Source: Anaeramoeba flamelloides
Lineage: Eukaryota > Metamonada > Anaeramoebidae
DNA: 64,000 nucleotides
Direction of reading: 5' to 3'
Assembly (NCBI GenBank): GCA_027625915.1
Contig: JANTQA010000008.1
Location: forward strand, 1,877,001 to 1,941,000
Under the pieces are notes generated by a model that made no database searches, was not told the DNA's origin, and saw nothing but the letters and a program-made list of their open reading frames with translations. Below, piece by piece: positions 62,001-64,000 of this stretch; position 1 is the first letter of the stretch, and each line of letters begins with the position of its first letter. A program made the translations under genes and the position numbers.

Positions 62001-64000
62001 AAAAGTAGGATTTTAAAAAATCAAAAATGAATTAAAAAAATAACTTCTTGTAAGGATTATACAGTATATGAAAAAAAATGGTAAAGTTTAGTCTATTAGT
62101 TGATTGTTCTTCAGGGTTTCTTTTCTTATCACTTCGAAAACTTATTAAGGGTTATACATAATTTGAAAAAATGTTAAAGAATAAATTAGGCTAACTTTTA
62201 AATTTTTGGTTTGTTTCTCTCCATCCCAAATATATCCTGATAAAATAAAAAAAAAAAAAAAAAAAAAAAAAAGGAAAATTCCCAATCTAGCCCAAGAAAA
62301 TATCCTTAAAGAAAATTCAAAACTAGTTTGCCTTAATTTCAAGATTGATCGTTAAAATTCATTTCCATTTTTTGCTTTCCAAATTTTTTTTAGCTATTAA
62401 AATATTGAAGTTTTAATTTTATAAGAAACTTTGATGATAATTATCTTGGAAAAAACCAAGTTTTTCTTGTTTTTTCAAAAATTTTTATCAAAAATAAATT
62501 TGAATCAACTCTCAAAACTATAATTTTAAAAATGAGTTTTCTCCAATTATAATTTTTATTTTTTTTTATGAGGTGTTTTTAAATTTTTTGGTTTGAGAAA
62601 ATTTTGAATTGAAAAAAATAATTTTGATTAAAATGAAGATAAATTCAGAATAAAAATAACCAATGAGATATTTTTTTCTCATAGATAATAATAAGTTATT
62701 ACACTTTTATCATATAAGACAAGGGTAAAAAAAAATGTTTATGTGTGAGTAAGATAAAGATTTACCATATAGGATAAAATGATTTTTTTATTCACACTTT
62801 GATCTCAATAAACAAGTGCCAAAAATGATGTCTTGATTTTTTTTAGGTTTTTTTGGATAAACTTGTGTTTTTTTTCAAATTTTCTTAAGAAATCGATTAT
62901 TTTTAGATCAAAAAGTCAACTTTTCAATTCCCACACCGAAACGTATTAACATTTTTTTCGTTTTCTGCTCAATGCTTTATCAGATTTTAATTTTTCTTCA
63001 AATTGATATAAATGTGCTAATTGGGTATCCCTTTTGAATTTAAATTCCTCACGGAAGCAATAAAGCTATTTTAAAAAAGTGAGTAACAAAAAATTTAAAA
63101 ATAGTGTCTCAAACTTTATGGTTTATTTTTTGAAAGTGTTTTCGTTGCTGACAAATTCAAAAAAAATTTTAGTTCAATTTCCATTTTATCAAAAATTTGA
63201 TAACTTTTACTTTTAAAACAGTTCTTGAAAAAGAATATTTCCAAAGAAGAATAATTTTATCAAGTTTGTCCACATTTAAACCCATAAAATACTTTGTTCA
63301 AAGCTAAGGGAAAAAAATTTTACAAAAATGAAGCAAAAAATTTCAATCATTTATTTGAATTTATCGCTTTTTTTAAAACTGTTGGATACACTTTTTGACA
63401 ATTACCTAATTCTAAAATAGTTGTTCTTATTTTTTTCAATTCTTTAATTGTTGGAGAGGTGGTGTTCGTAAGCAATTACATTTTGGGATAACCAAACAAA
63501 AAAATCATTAAAAATGAAAAAAAAGACATTCAAAAATGAAATAAAGAAAATAAAATGAAATATTTTACATTCGTGTCCTTCAAGTGTTTGTACAATTTCC
63601 TTTGAGTCAAAGTCCCATATATAAACTTTGCTATCTTCAGATCCTGAAACGAGGTAATTCTGTTTTTCGCCCATATATAGGCTATCAAAGATGACTAGCA
63701 ATTTTTCATTTAAGTGCCCCTCGTAGCTTCTCATACAATTCCCATTATAACAGTCCCATAAGCGTATTCTGCTTCCTAAATTCCCCAGAACAAGGTAGAC
63801 GCTATTGGGTGTAAACTGGACAGAGGTGCATGGCTTGTTACTTGCAGGGTTACCTAATGTCTTATAACACTTGATCGTTCTCGAATCCCAAATCCTACAT
63901 AGCCCGTTTAAAGAGCACGTAGTAATCAGGGTATCGTCGTGGCTAAAATCAAGATAGGAGATCGGAGCAGTGTGTCCCGTTATTGTTCGAATGGATCTTT
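59074..64000 (-). CDS. WDR5: WDR5-like WD40 protein, C-terminal part
   Basis: Exon 64000-63569 and the last exon 59183-59074 join through a Ser codon (T|CG). The N-terminal blades lie beyond the right edge. Pieces typical of WDR5/Swd3 are GHTAPISYLDFSHD, RIWDSRTIKCYKTL, IRLWDCYNGNC, GHLNEK, LVSGSEDSKVYIWD, EIVQTLEGHE and IITIWSPNEEND at the end. WDR5 is the scaffold of COMPASS/MLL H3K4 methyltransferases and is nuclear (family knowledge). The blade after GHLNEK is two residues longer than in human WDR5. The Cys and Phe there (human C261/F263) that line the Arg pocket are not evident, so the ligand may differ. A close WDR5 relative is the alternative. Confidence 0.82.
59950..61560 (+). mobile_element. 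Decayed 5'-truncated LINE (non-LTR retrotransposon)
   Basis: It begins at the reverse-transcriptase catalytic motif YADDLTLI (59958). It continues with the RT thumb-type region (LFKAVILPQILYG, DINVCINKKLKEI, DILKWETKL) and ends with a Cys-rich C-terminal motif (NNFIWSCEKYEKTRRQW, about 61400-61450) like the end of jockey/CR1-type ORF2. Several stops and at least two frame changes are present. A CACCC/CA microsatellite (60365-60402) and a mariner-like MITE (60431-60957) interrupt it. The upstream RT motifs and the endonuclease are missing. It is antisense to the host gene. Confidence 0.78.
60431..60957. mobile_element. Mariner-like MITE, copy B (nested in LINE)
   Basis: It begins CAATTCCAAATTTTTAACAC and ends with the imperfect inverse CGTGTGGAAAATTTTGAAT. 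It matches 697-1216 through most of its length. LINE coding resumes beyond it with ELTKHMILNRKANF, so it was inserted after the LINE. Confidence 0.75.

Larger units (their letters stand above)
59184..63568 (-). other. Intron of the WDR5-like gene, 4385 bp
   Basis: The donor is GAAT|GTAAAA at 63568 and the acceptor TTTAAAG|CGCCCG at 59184. The join keeps the WD spacing (EGHE-S-PVISVSC). It contains an antisense LINE fossil (59950-61560) with a nested MITE, and a run of about 30 A at 62241-62272. The donor is not a strong consensus, and a small extra exon within cannot be excluded. Confidence 0.72.

Noticed and set aside
1-64000. tRNA and rRNA genes
   Set aside because: I looked for T-loop GTTCRA-type sequence with matching stems and for conserved rRNA blocks and found none. 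A covariance-model search would be needed to exclude them.

Overview
This window is nuclear DNA of a very AT-rich eukaryote. Non-coding DNA is mostly A/T runs, genes have GT-AG introns, and the proteins carry long runs of K, E and N. The gene set is a zizimin/DOCK-C-like RhoGEF, an FHA-AAA ATPase, a WDR5-like protein, an LRR-PP2C protein, a BTB protein with a GATase-like C-terminus and a long ankyrin protein. It points to a free-living amoeboid protist. Anaeramoeba (Metamonada) is my best guess, from memory of its protein style and without any search. Gene density is low, about one gene per 10 kb, and stop codons behave as in the standard code.

Layout: (1) 1-9138, minus: FHA-AAA ATPase, C-terminus beyond the left edge, with two introns of about 3 kb. 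(2) 13906-21777, minus: DOCK-family RhoGEF. (3) 26769-33349, plus: LRR-PP2C protein with a 2.5 kb intron and altered metal-site residues. (4) 33515-36785: two terminal-inverted-repeat (TIR) elements, one carrying phased ATCGCGAT palindromes. (5) 40588-42543, plus: BTB/BACK/GATase-like protein. (6) 42985-44550: inverted partner of the 35.3 kb element, with a third element nested in it. (7) 44657-48853, minus: ankyrin protein. (8) 49578-52060, minus: broken hAT transposase carrying four copies of a 200 bp palindromic MITE. (9) 59074-64000, minus: C-terminal half of a WDR5-like gene. Its 4.4 kb intron holds a decayed LINE, which itself carries a mariner-like MITE.

The host genes do not form an operon or an obvious pathway. 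DOCK, LRR-PP2C, BTB and ankyrin proteins suit a motile cell with rich signalling, and WDR5 belongs to chromatin. Most of the structure outside genes comes from at least eight families of short inverted-repeat elements. Several sit inside introns and probably account for much of the intron length. Splice sites were inferred by matching exon ends to known family sequence, and none was tested against transcripts.
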